Origin: Dastarcus helophoroides
Taxonomy: Eukaryota; Arthropoda; Insecta; Coleoptera; Bothrideridae
NCBI GenBank assembly: GCA_028583605.1
Contig: CM053333.1
Location: forward strand, 12,671,638-12,735,637
Length of the DNA: 64,000 bases
Direction: 5' to 3'
In this document: positions 1-11,700 of the stretch, piece by piece
Layout of the letters: each line of letters opens with the position of its first letter
Numbering within the stretch: the stretch's first letter is position 1
Translations under genes and position numbers: made by a program
The notes under the pieces: model-generated
What the model saw: only the letters and a program-made list of their open reading frames with translations
Databases searched by the model: none
Told to the model about the DNA's origin: nothing

Positions 1-1210
1 CTATTGAAAAAAGCAGACAAGTTTACAGACTAAATTTATTGGTTCACTTTAGTGAACTTGAAGATGATTGATTCTTGGTAAATAATTACAAAACAGGTTA
101 GATTAGTTCTTACTGGATAAAATATTATGAATCCACTGACGATTTTAATTCTTCTACAATAGTAATAATATAAAAATTAAAAACAATGCAGGTTGATTGG
201 CAAACTTTTCTGAACTCAAATGCAGACAAAAGCTTTTATGTTTTATCAATATCACGTAATATAAAAGCATTCAATATTTGTTCAACAAAGCATTATTTGC
301 AATTATTTAATCAAATGTCTAGCATTACGAAATTGCATATCACTTCAATTATTATGCTTATAACAAAATCGTGAAACGTTCGATCCCAATATGTGAATAC
401 ATACATAGACATTTTGGCAATATGGATAATATTTCCAGTCCAGCAAATGTGAATTTCGAAATCGTTTACAGTTTAACACTTTAAATCGAGCGAATTGGAA
501 TTGTGGCATTTAAAGCGAAGCAACCTTTTCTGAGTTTCTAGACAATGATTCGGTCACTCATGATTAAATTCCTGAAACTGTATATCTACACACTTTTAAT
601 ATGATAAATATGACGTAGTTATCAGCTAAGAAATTCTTTGCAAAATTTAACCCCTAAACGGGTAAAGGTAGATGTCAAATTTTGTATCACCACCTCAGGA
701 GTGGGTACCTACAACATGTGAGATATGCATATGACTCAAGGGGCAGTGTTTTTCTTAGTCCCGCAATTTGTTTATTGAAGATAAAAACAGATTATTTAAG
801 TTAACCAATAATTTTAGGACGACAGCTTTGCAATCACAAGAAAGAAGAGAAATAACAAATGTACAGTAATTTGAATGGTAGTCCAACAAAATTACGTGAA
901 CATTAAATTAATTTTTTATCGAAAGTTTGAGTTTTTTCTTCAAAGTTTGACTTTAACATCAACTTTTAAAAAATCAATTATATTTAATGCATCATAGTAA
1001 ACCAAGAACCTATTGGCAAATACTTGATTTCGCATTTAAATAAATGAAAATTGTTGACTTTTTGGAAATAACTTTTTGACACTCGACTACGACATACTTA
1101 AAAATTCTTAAAATGTCACCTCATAAAGTCAACGTTTTTCTTTATTTATAATAATTTAAAAATTTGCCAATATTGAGCTTGCTACGCTAGATTAAGTCTA
1201 ATTAACTAAC
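1..1210. other. AT-rich noncoding stretch, nothing recognised
   Basis: No open frame here resembles a protein, and no RNA gene or terminal repeat is recognised. The only short frames are AT-rich and low in complexity. The last ten bases (1201-1210, ATTAACTAAC) are a copy of the sequence at 1702-1711 and form the left target duplication of the next element. Confidence 0.6.
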
Positions 1211-1295
1211 GATAACGAAGGCTTCCACGGCCAGAGTCAGTACAGAATATACTTCTTCCGGGATTGGACCGTGTCAAAAAACTACTAAAAGTGTT

Positions 1296-1340
1296 CGACG
1301 TTTCGCCCACCATCGTAGAGAGCTTCTTCAGGAACAAAGA
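1296..1340 (-). ncRNA. Hammerhead-like motif, left arm of family B
   Basis: Read on the minus strand, the order is CTGAAGA (1331-1325), a stem-loop with GCTC paired to GGGC, GAAA (1304-1301), then CGTC. This is the hammerhead core order (CUGANGA, stem II, GAAA, NUH), but one extra A lies between CTGAAGA and stem II, and stem III would have no loop. It could be a degenerate or dimer-dependent ribozyme. Activity is not shown. Confidence 0.35.
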
Positions 1341-1603
1341 AAAACAATAAGTGAAAAGAGGAATATAAGGGAATATGCGAAATGCAAAAACTCTTCAGAA
1401 GAGTTTCGCCACTAGTATGGTGGACATACTGAGTTACCATGCTCTTCTGTCTAAACTTTCTTATCCTTTGCACCAATTTTCAATTCAGAAGAGTTTCGCC
1501 TCTGGTATGGTGGACATACTGAGTTACCGTGCTGTGATGTTTTGGGCCTTTTCATTTTTGCTTATTCCCTTATATTCCTCTTTTCACTTATTGTTTCTTT
1601 TTT

Positions 1604-1655
1604 TTTGTTTCTGAAGAAGCCCCCTACGATGGTGGGCGAAACGTCCAACACTTTT
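1604..1655 (+). ncRNA. Hammerhead-like motif, right arm of family B
   Basis: CTGAAGA (1611-1617) is followed by a stem-loop closing GCCC with GGGC, GAAA (1638-1641) and CGTC (1642-1645). The bases after GTC (CAACA) can pair partly with TGTTT just before CTGAAGA, as stem I would. As in the left arm there is an extra A at the stem II junction. It is the inverted partner of the motif at 1296-1340. Confidence 0.35.
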
Positions 1656-1711
1656 AGTAGTTCTTTGACACGGTCCAATCCCGGAAGAAGTATATCCTGT
1701 AATTAACTAAC

Positions 1712-2230
1712 ATTTCGAGTCAACGAGAGTTAAAAATGGCAAAGAAAATAATTTTTTTTAATGTTATTGTTGTGAGCTAAAAAGTCTAAGTTTAAAAAAA
1801 AAGAATCGAATACATATTACAGTTTAATGTCGCAAGCATTTAAAAATATTTTGAAATGCCAACACCCCAAAATTTCATTCAAATTTTAAAATCCAATTTT
1901 TTTAGCCGCAATTGAAGAAATTTTAGTGTCATCTTTAAAGCTGAAATAAAAATAAGTAAAATTTACAAGATTAAATTCCAAATTTTGAAAAATGTAAAAA
2001 TTTTAGCAACATTTAAATTTATTACAAACCAGAGTTTAAAGTTTAATGTAAGAACTACTTTTTTCCAAAATTTTTGCGTTGATCCAAGTTTCGATTTAAA
2101 TTTCGAGTTAGAAGTGGAAATGTAAAGAAAAGGTCTAGCATTTGAGTTTAATTAGTTATTAAGGTTAATAAAATTTTGGGAGCTACTCGAAATTTTCAAT
2201 TTTTCGTATGTAAATATTTCCTTGAAATTA
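1712..2230. other. AT-rich noncoding stretch, nothing recognised
   Basis: Low-complexity sequence dominated by short runs of A and T. No terminal repeat, RNA gene or protein-like frame was found. Confidence 0.55.
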
Positions 2231-2370
2231 TGTTGGAACGGACGGGTCTTTGGGTTATCTTCAAAAAAACACAACAAAGGTTGCTCTTTTTAGAGCAACC
2301 TTTATCTTGTGTTTTAATCTTTATTGGATTCAGGGGACAAGATTTGTAATTCAATCTTCCTTGAAAATCT
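2231..2370. repeat. Family A fragment (foldback, core deleted)
   Basis: It carries the family A signature in both orientations: ACACAACAAAGGTTGCTC, then its inverted partner GAGCAACCTTTATCTTGTG, followed by TCAGGGGACAAGATTTGTA. The central part holding the hammerhead-like core in other copies is missing, so the arms meet directly. It resembles the copies at 28640, 32600, 51640 and 61245. Confidence 0.6.
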
Positions 2371-3399
2371 GTCTTTCCTTAAACTCTTAAACTTCTAATT
2401 ATCAAAATTTTAAATATTATTATTCTAAGCTTTTCGAATTTCTCCTCTTTTGTCTTTAATCCTAAAATTTGAACATTCTTTAGAACTTTTGAAGTTTCGA
2501 GTAAAATTTTGCATTAAAAGTCAAATGTAGAAAAAAAAGCGAGCACTCGAGTGTGATACATTACTAACGTTAAAATTTTGAGAGCAAACTCAAGACCTTT
2601 AATCTTTCATGTCAATTTTTTTTGAAACTCTGACTTTCCTCAAAATATCAAACTTCAAATTATCAAAATATTAAGTTTATTATCGAAATTTTGAAATGTT
2701 GACAATTTGAACATTTTGTTCAAATTTTGGAGTTTAGAGGTTTTTGAGTCTAAAGGTTTAAATCTGAAAAAAGTCAAATATTTTCTGAATATAAAGTTGG
2801 AGCTTCGTTTTAAGATTTAGATTTTCTAAAAATTTGAAGTTCAAACGGGAGTTTAAAAAAACTTATATATATTACTTATTTCGAGGAATAACTAATATAT
2901 CCTTAAGTCTTATCAGAGGCGTGTCGTGACCTTTATGAACAGAAAAGCTGACCAGAAATCCTTTTAATTACAATTTTGCTTTCAACTGATTACATTTAGA
3001 ATGCATTAAGCATTAGCATTCAAAAAGTAACATTTCTTTTTGTCTTATTGCGATTAGTCGAAAAATCAATTTAAATTTAGAACTTCAAAACAAATTTAAA
3101 TTTCGATAAGATGGTTGAAATGTTAAAATAAATTTTAAGTCTAAATCCAGATGGTTGTCCAAATTTATTTTAAAGAAATCCAGATGTTCCACTTTCAAGT
3201 TAAACTTTGAATATTATTTCTTTAATGTTCAGTTTGGTTTTTCCGCTATTTTATATTTTTAAATTTTCCCTTTAAATTTGGATCTTTACTTAAAATTTCG
3301 AATTAAAATTCCACAATAAAAGAGAACAAAAACGTCAAGATTAAACTAAATATTTGTATTAAAAAATTACAAAAATCATTTTAATCACAAAATGGAACT
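2371..3399. other. AT-rich noncoding stretch, nothing recognised
   Basis: Only short AT-rich frames. Some scattered copies of AAATTTTGA-type words grade into the block that follows. A lone TCAGAGGCGTGTCG at about 2911 resembles a hAT-type terminus, but no partner end with a matching duplication was found. Confidence 0.5.
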
Positions 3400-5450
3400 T
3401 GAGCAAGAATATATTTTTTTCTGGAATTTTCTTTAAAACTTTAACATTTAAAGAAAATCCAAATTTTAGGAAAATGTAAATTTATTTTTCAAAAAGGTCG
3501 AAATTTTCAAAAAGTTACAAATTTCAAAAAATCAGAATTTCTAAAAAAGTCGATATTCTAAAAATCAAAACTTTTGAAAAATTCTAAAATTTTAAAATAA
3601 GTCCAAAAAATCATCGAAACTTTCAAGTCACCATCCTGAAAAGTCCAAATTTTTAAAAGAGTATCATTTTTTTAAAAGTAAATAATTGTAAAAAATATAA
3701 AGTGGAAATTTTCAGAAAAATTTAAAATTTCGAAAATTTCAAATATTTCAAAAAAGTTCTTCAAAAAGGTCAACATTTTTAAGTCAATATTTCAAAATCC
3801 ACAAAAAGTTGAAATTTTAGGAAAAAGATCTAAATTTTAAATTGTGGAAAAAATCAAATTTTCAAAAAAGTCGAAATTTTCAATATAATTAAAAATTTTG
3901 GGAAACACTCACAATTTTTAAAAAGGTCAAACTCTTAAGAAAAATTGAAATTTTCAATCAAAAAAGTCAACATTATGAGAAAAAGTTGAAAAAAGAAAGT
4001 TTGGTAGAGTTAATATGTTAAAATGTCTAAATTTTCAAAACTCACAATTTTCAATAATAAATTGAAACTTAAAAAGGTCGAATTTAAAAAAAAATTCAAC
4101 GTGGAATGTTTTAAAAAGGTAAAAATTGGAAAGAAATCTAAATTTCAAGAACAATTTGAAATTTGGAGACAAAATTCTGAGAAGAAGGCAAACATTTGAA
4201 AAAGTCTCATTCTTGGAAAAAAAGCCCAATTTTCAAATAAATTCAAAATGTGTCAATATTTTCAGAAATAATTCAAAATTGGAGAAAAAAGTTGAATTTT
4301 AGAAAAACTGAGACATGTTTAAAAAGTGGTCAAAACGTCACGAAAAAAAACTAAATTTGGAAAAACATATTTTTAAAAAAGTCGAAATTTTCAGCATAAG
4401 TAAAAAATTATGAACAGAAGTGCAAATTTAAAAAATAAAGTTATAATATTTTAAGTTATATAATTTTTTGCAAAATTTTCGGCCAAAGTTTTAAAAAGAA
4501 GCGAAAATTTTGAATAGTTTTAATTTTTAGGTCTTAATTTTCAAAAATGTCGATGTTTTCATTAAAAATTAAAAAATCTTGAATTTTTCAAATAAATGGT
4601 TCAAATTTTCAATAAAAAGTAATTTTTAAAAAAAGTTTTAATTCGCAAAAAATCGTATTTGGAGAAAAAGTCGAAAATTTAAAAAAAGAAAATATATATT
4701 TTGAAATAGCTACAAACTTTCAGTCAGAATTTTAAGAAATGGACTGTAATGTGAAAAAAATGTCAATTTTGTTATCTAAATTTGCAAAAATGTCGAAATT
4801 TTTTTAAAAAGTCAAAATTTTCAGAATATTCGAAATTTTCAAAAAAAGGTATTTTTGTAATTTTTTGAAAAATGTCAATGTTTTCAGAGAAGTCAAAGTT
4901 TTCAAAACAAGTCAAAATTTACAAAAAAGTCGAAATTTCGACACAAAATTGGAAATTTTGAGAAACAATCAAAATTATTAAATTTTGCGAAAACCGAAAT
5001 TTTTGAACAAAAGAGTCGCAAAATTTTCATAAAATCACCATTTGCATAAGTACAACTTTTTCAAAAATTTCTTAAGAAGTTTCTTTTTAAGAAGATCTAA
5101 ATTTTCGATAAAATAAATTGGAATTTCGAAAAGAGTCAAAATTGTTGAAAAAAAAATGAATTATTTTTGAAATGTCGAAGCTAAACTACTAATTAAACTT
5201 TGGATTTAAAAAATAAAAATTCAAAATTTTGGAAAAGGTTAAGATTTTTCAAAAAAGTTAAAATTTTGAGAAAAAATGATTTTGAAGAAAATAATCAGTT
5301 TTGAAAACAGAAAGTTTTGAAAAAAGTAAAATTTTGAAATGTTTAAATTTGCAAAAGAGTCGAAATTTTCAATAATAAATTGAAATTTAAAACGTCAAAA
5401 TTTTCAAAAAAGTTAATACTTTAAAAAGTCTGTTAAATTTTGATCATAGG
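3400..5450. repeat. Degenerate GTCGAAATTTTCAAAAA block
   Basis: About 2 kb made of loosely repeated words such as GTCGAAATTTTCAAAAAAG and AAAAGTC, with irregular spacing. It looks like a very old, diverged tandem repeat rather than random AT sequence, because the trinucleotide GTC recurs between A and T runs throughout. Similar blocks occur at about 10900-12500, 28900-31060, 31380-32590, 33891-34790, 41150-41818, 50591-51640 and 53400-55500. No gene is visible. Confidence 0.65.
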
Positions 5451-5640
5451 TGTTACCAATATCAATAAAAAGTGCTTGCAGCTGTTGTGTGAAAAAAAGA
5501 GATTTTAAAAGAAAATGAATATGGACATTTTCATTTTGTAAGGGGGGGAGGGGATGGGCGCTTCTCTAGCTTCCATAAAGAACCCGCCACTGGTTCTAAG
5601 ACTCTTTTGACATTTATTTTTATGAGGCATTTAAAAGTAA
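5451..5640. mobile_element. Isolated hAT-like right terminus
   Basis: The sequence ends in AAGAACCCGCCACTG (to about 5594). Its complement begins CAGTGGCGGGTTCTT, like other hAT termini in this window (19594, 37216). A G-run (about 5541-5556) precedes it. No left end with the same duplication was found, so this is probably a truncated element. Confidence 0.35.
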
Positions 5641-8399
5641 CTGGTGAAAATTTTTTTGCTGATGATTTTAATGAAATATTTCTATCCTCATTTGAAAGAA
5701 CATGAAAGGTTATGTAAATGCTTAAAATTTAATTAAAAACTAAGGTTGAATTTAGAAGTAATATGGCTCTAAAATTTTCAACAGAAAAAGCGATTTCTAG
5801 TTATTTTGAAATCCGGTATGTTTTTGAAATAATATGCATCAAGAAATTTTAGTTCAAACAAACTGTTAATAATTATTATGTGAAAATATAATTTTAATAC
5901 TTTTGATTTATAGCAATAAATTAATATTGAATGGTTTTTAAATGGTTATTAAATGTTTATTTTATATCAAACCCAATTTTTGTGGATTTACGATGAATAT
6001 AATGCATATTAATGTGCATGTAATTGTAACTGCCCAGCATATTTTGTTCAAAATCTGCATATAATATGCGCATATTTTGTTAAAAAAAGCTGTGCTCTCT
6101 ACTCATAAGATATGTTAATAATAAATATTAAAAATTCCACGATGTTTGAACAAAAAATAAAAAATTAGTTGAAGGTCCAAATTTTGAAGAAAATTACTAA
6201 ATTTCGAGTAGATTTGACAAATTGAGTTTGAAGACAAAATTTTAAGTAAAAATGCACGAAATTTAATCTAGAATTTAGATTGAGGTAGTTTCGAGATAAA
6301 AAGTAAAAATTTCCAGAAACTGTGATTTCCACATTAAAAACTCGATTTTGAGAAAAAATTTCCAATGGCTTCTAAATTTCTGCTCTAACCTAAAAATTAT
6401 AGTTTCAGGGAATTTTAACTTACTATATTAAAATAAATTTAATCTGAAAATTTTAATTCCTGCTTTTTTTGAACTGTTTGTTTAAATGCCAAATTTCAAC
6501 GAAATTTCTTGTTAAAACACAATTTTTCTTAATGACTTTTGAGTTTTTCCAAAAGGTCATTTTCTCAAAATTTAGAATTCTAACTTGATGTTTTTAAACT
6601 CAAAAATTTAATACATTCTATAAAAAATATCTAAATCTAAAAATTCGTACAAACAAATTTACGCTTTTTTCTTGAGGTTTCACCTTTCCACGAACTTTTC
6701 AATTCCAATTTTTACATTTTTTCTTTAAAAAAAACTTAAACTTTAACTCTGAAAGCGAAATTTTGATTTTTTTTCTGGAAATTTTGAGTCTTAAGGCCTA
6801 TTTGGAAAAAATCCAAATTTAAGACAGAGAGTGTGGTTTCATAATTTCTATTTTCAGCCTAAAATTCTAATTTTGATTTTTTTTTTGACACATGTCTTAA
6901 ATGCAACTTTTATTAAATAAAAGTCCATTTGACAATATCGTTTCACAGATAATTAATGAAATTGTAAAAAACAGGAAAATACTATAATTTATTTATAACT
7001 AGCCGTCCATAATAAATGTTACAGCGTAATTTTTGTATATTCTTGATTTAATTTAGGATATCTAGGATGGTTGGGGCTCATTGTGCTAAAATGTTACATA
7101 TATTTTTTAAGTAAAACTTTCATTGATTTTATAAAATGGCATAATTCTTTCTCGGCGCCTCTCAGCTAGATTGCTTCATCGGATATTTGGTAAATTGTGC
7201 TTGTATCCGATCAGATCGGTTATGTCAGCTTCATTGTGAATGAATTTTCAAGGCAATTCGATCATATTATCTCATCTTTTTTTATAATTATAAAATCATT
7301 AACGTTATTATTAATCAATATTTATAAAAGTACATATTTCTGATCTTTGAAAATTATTCAATACATGAGTCTTATAATAATAACTAATGAGGCCCATTTT
7401 GTTACTTGTACTTTTTAATATTACTCTCTACATACTCTATAACTAAATTGTTCGAATAAATGCAAAGATCTAACGTATCTACTTGCAGTGTACATTGTCC
7501 TGCTAAATGCAATAAAAGAAGTCATTATTACTAACAGTATAATCGAAGTTCCAGATCTGAATACAAGCGTGACGAATACAATTAAAAGTTACGTGAGTAT
7601 TTTAATTTTATCACTAGGTATTGTTTAAACTGGTGACAAAATAAAAGATAGCAGAAGTGCTCGATAACATAATTCACATCAATCAGAGGTCGGTGGGCAA
7701 AGTTTTTATTCATATCATGATTTAAATAGACAATTGTTTCAAATCTTATTGTTATTATTTGGTTATTTCATACTACGCCTCTGACGAAAATTACAAATGA
7801 CTGCTTCCACCCAATTGCAATTGGTTGGAAATCGCTAATTATAAACCTTAGAGGATAACAGACTACCCGTTTAAACAATTCTTTTTTACATCCTGGTTAG
7901 AATCAGAAAAAAAAGTACTTTATATCACCAGTTATATCAATCTTGTACAACAGCCACTTGTTTTTTTATTTCTGTATATTTAATCGCCAAAGTTTGAATT
8001 ATGTGCCTTCAAATTTTTCTCCCTTAAATCCATAAATCCCTAAATAAACTATTAAAAATCTATTCATTTGAAAAAATATCGCTCCCGCAGTCATTATCTA
8101 AGCCGGAACGCATTCAATATTATTTTAAGTAGTAGTTTTACCTCACACACTTGAATATAGTCCCTAAAGGCTTCGGCAGGACCGCTACTATATTATGGCG
8201 AATGCGCTGGGCGCCGCAAATTTTCCTGTCTAACCAGCGCGGAATTTGTTTTAATTTGGGCTTTTGCCATTGTGCAAAAAATAAATACCCTCGATTATTC
8301 AATGTGTCAAGGGGTTGCAGGTTATGACGCAATAGATTGCGTGCTAATTTAATACACGCGGCTACCTTGTGACCGCAAGTCTTATCGGTTTAAGATCCT
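5641..8399. other. Upstream intergenic DNA, nothing firm
   Basis: Mostly AT-rich with no protein-like frames. Short opposed CAGAGG..CGCCTCTG termini occur at 7684-7784 but have no matching flanking duplication. The sequence becomes less AT-rich from about 8140, which may mark the start of the proximal regulatory region of the gene at 8599. No TATA box or other promoter element could be fixed. Confidence 0.45.
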
Positions 8400-8598
8400 T
8401 CGAACATTCGAATTCTACGCTATTCTTTAACACATATACATGACTTAATGTGGTGTTTAGCGCAAGCGTCCAACTTGGCATTTTGCACCAAAAGTATCCT
8501 CAACACGGTCGAACACCACAATACCTGCTACCGCAAACCACAACGTAACTAGCTGCCGGTGTGTTTAAAAGTAGAAGAACATTTTCGTGCTTTTCAAG
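8400..8598 (+). promoter_or_regulatory. 5' flank and probable 5'UTR of the EB-like gene
   Basis: This is unique, less AT-rich sequence directly upstream of the start codon. An in-frame TAG at 8572-8574 shows that the coding frame does not continue upstream and supports the ATG at 8599. TTTAAAA at 8564-8570 is TATA-like but lies only about 30 bp from the ATG, so it may instead be in the leader. The transcription start was not determined. Confidence 0.4.
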
Positions 8599-8722
8599 AT
8601 GAACATTCTTTACGTAACAGTGTCTATGTCTTTGATTTTAATATTAGCGGGGTTCAATCACGCTCATGGACTTACGACTTTCGGGAAAACCAATACTATG
8701 ACCAACTCTCAACCACCACCGG
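8599..8722 (+). CDS. Exon 1: signal peptide and linker
   Basis: It encodes residues 1-41 plus the first base of codon 42. The ATG has an AAG context and is the first one after the in-frame stop at 8572. The frame begins MNILYVTVSMSLILILAG, a clear secretion signal, and ends in a Pro-Pro-Pro linker. The exon is followed by GTAATA at 8723, a usable donor. Intron 1 (8723-9054, 332 bp) is AT-rich and ends in ATTTCTAG. Confidence 0.75.
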
Positions 8723-11700
8723 GTAATACTTTGAACTTTTTTCGCTTTGAGGGCTGCAACATTTTTAGTTCAAGTTTATGGCTTTTTTAGAGCATTATGG
8801 CGCGCTCATTGTTCTATACTAGATTTGTGTTTTGTACAATATTTGCGTTCTGTACTAAATTTTATTTTTTTTTCATGATTCAAGCTATTATATCTTTAGG
8901 GGCTTCGTGTACGTTTTTTCACAATTTATTGAAGACTAAATTGCTTAAGTAGGGATTTTATATTAGCGACATAATTTTTAGGCAGCTTTTCGGAACATTC
9001 TCTTTAAAGTGTACTAAGCCATTTAGATAATAAGTTGTAATGATTTATTTCTAGCACGAGCAAAACAATGTGGCAACCAATCTGACTGCGCGACGATTAA
9101 AGCAACAACTTGCATAAAAGGATCATGCCTCTGCGGAGATAACACCGTTCCTATAAATGGAAATTGCAAGGCAGAAATTAAAGGTAATACTTCATAAATT
9201 TACATATTTCATCCTGTCTCGTCTATCGAATTCATAGAAGGTGATATGTTTATTTCAGATTCTTAGCATTCCTCTTTGTTATCGCTTGGTCTATTATCGC
9301 AACATTATCACTTTTTCATTAGCGTTTTCAAACTGAAATATTAAGTTGATTAATCAATATGCACTGTACTACGATTACACAATAATAATTATAAAATGTA
9401 ATCTTAAGACTTCCTCGTTTATTAAGATAACAAGTTTAATTTAATAATAAACAAATTAAAATAGTACAGTTTCTTTAAGCAATTGCTGGAAAATGTGACT
9501 TTATTATTAACCAATTTATATTCAAGTTGTTGACGTACATACAAAGGGGTTCTATTACCAGAACGGGGATTTTACTATTAGTGCACGCGCGAGTAAGCAT
9601 TAGCATTAATAGTTTATAATGTGTGTTGCGCATCAAATTCCAAATCGGATTTGGAAGCTTTATATTTATTTAATGAGTTGGTTTCAGCATCGAAAATGTT
9701 AACATACTGAGGCGTAATATAACCATGTGATTTATCTTCTTTGTAACCTGTTATTCTGTTTCTCCTCACCTGCGTATACTAAAACTTTTGAATGTCAAAT
9801 ATTGCGTACTGACAAAATGGTAGTTACCATTTTCCGTTATGGAAAAAGGGCAACTACCCTTTCCCAGTATTGAATATGGATTATCTAACATGACCGTTAA
9901 CCTTTTTTCCGTAACGGATAAAGTGCAATTATCATCTGAAATGGTACCGATATGGCAATTTTAAGATGTAACAAGTGGTTGCGTTAGGATACTGGGTTGC
10001 TTTTTCTCTGTTACAGAATGGAATTATATTTAAAATTGCCAGAAACAGCATTAGCCTTATTTCTTACAACTGACGCTATACTCATTAATCCGCATTAAAA
10101 AAATAAACCCCGCTAGTTTTTCGCTTGACTGCACAAAAAACTAATTTTTTTTGACAATGTAAATAAAAAATATTTAACTTCATGGGTAAATTTAACTTTC
10201 TTTTCAGCAGTCCTTAAAAAGCTTTAATTTCTGAATGATTAAAACTAAAAACAATAATATGATCCATTAGTTATTAATTAATGTTAAATAAAATTAGTAA
10301 AATAGGCTCCTGCTTGTGGTCAGAAATTTTAGAGCTTTTTCTCTTTTTCTTCTCAAATTAAGAAGCGGGACGGATTAAGCTTGATCGAAGCCCTGGGTCA
10401 CTAGTGAAGTCACTAGTGAATATTTTTATACATGAAAATGTGATAAGACCTTATCTTCCGCAAAATATTTTTGGCAACTAAAAGAAAAAGCAAAGTATCC
10501 ACTTTGGTGGGATCCCCCGTGCTATTCCATATGTTACACACCGTTAAATCCGCCCCTGCTCGGACAAACGGTAAGTTCCTTAAGTTTTCTATCTGTCATC
10601 AGAAATTTAAACGTCTCTTGGGCCCCTCAAAAATTGCTCAGCCTAAAAGAAGTTTGAATTTCTAAACGTTAAAACTAAGAACAAATTACAGTGAAATCTC
10701 TCTTAAGCGGACATCTTCGGGACTGCCAAAATATGTCCGCATATCGGAGGTGTCCATTCATGAGACATGGTAACCACAATTCGTTTGCTTACTTATTATT
10801 TCCGTTTTTTCAGATATCAGACATTAGAAATGTCTTGGAACTTGGAATTTCTTTTTTTTACTTTATGTTCAAATTTCATGATGTAAAGTTCAAAGTTTAC
10901 AGTTCAAAGAAAACTCGAAATGTCGACAAAGAAGACGAAATTTCAAATTAATACTCAACATTTTTAATGATAAGAAATAAAGTTGTGCACTTTAAAATCA
11001 AAATTTTGAGAAAGTAGTAAATGTTGTGAAATTTCTAAAAATGTGTCAAAATAGTCAAAATGTTAAAAAAGGCTGACACAAGTTCAATCTGAAATTTTCA
11101 ATTTTTCCCTCAAAACATCGACTGTTTAAATCAAAATTTTTATAAAACAATCAATGTTTTTTAATTTTATTTAACATTTCTTGGGCCCAGTTTGTAAATA
11201 TTTAAATTTTTATTGTTTGTTGACAATATTCTAAAACAGTTTTTGAAATATGACTACGTGATATTTAAATTTATTTAAAACGTCACCTCATGACAGTTGA
11301 CAAAATAATAATTTATCAAAAAAACAAAATTTTTTTCATATCTAATTTTGGTTTTCTATTATTCATTTTTCCTATTCTATGTAAAATCAACTAACCTCTT
11401 ATTTTGTCAACTGTCATGAGGTGACGTTTTAAATAAATTTAAATATCACGTAGTCATATTTCAAAAACTGTTTTAGAATATTGTCAACAAACAATAAAAA
11501 TTTAAATATTTCCAAACTGGGCCGAAGAAATGTTAAATGAAATTAAAAAACACAATATTTCCGGTCAATAGGAGTTCACCATGAAGAATAAAACAATCAA
11601 TATTACAAAATTTTGATTGTTTTTTATATATCTTCACATTTTTCAAAATTTCAAGAAAAATCTTGACATTTCTAATTGTTTTCTTAAATGTGACTCTAAG

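Larger units (their letters stand above)
1211..1701. mobile_element. Foldback element, family B, with two hammerhead-like arms
   Basis: Two arms of about 130 bp (about 1241-1375 and 1560-1701) are inverted copies of each other. Each runs through ATATACTTCTTCCGGGATTG, the block GGGCGAAACGTC and a pyrimidine-rich stretch. The element is flanked by the 10-bp direct repeat ATTAACTAAC (1201-1210 and 1702-1711), which I read as a target-site duplication. Between the arms are two direct copies, 90 bp apart (about 1396 and 1486), of a unit starting CAGAAGAGTTTCGCC. There is no coding capacity. The hammerhead-like arms and the variable-length duplication suggest a Penelope-like or retrozyme-type nonautonomous retroelement rather than a classic cut-and-paste MITE; this is inference. 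Confidence 0.6.

Noticed and set aside
7684..7784. CAGAGG..CGCCTCTG pair as a tiny hAT MITE
   Set aside because: The flanking 8 bases do not match and similarity beyond the first six terminal bases is poor.
8138..8332. 64-codon minus-strand frame in the less AT-rich region upstream of the gene
   Set aside because: No recognisable motif, signal peptide or splice context; the composition fits a regulatory region.
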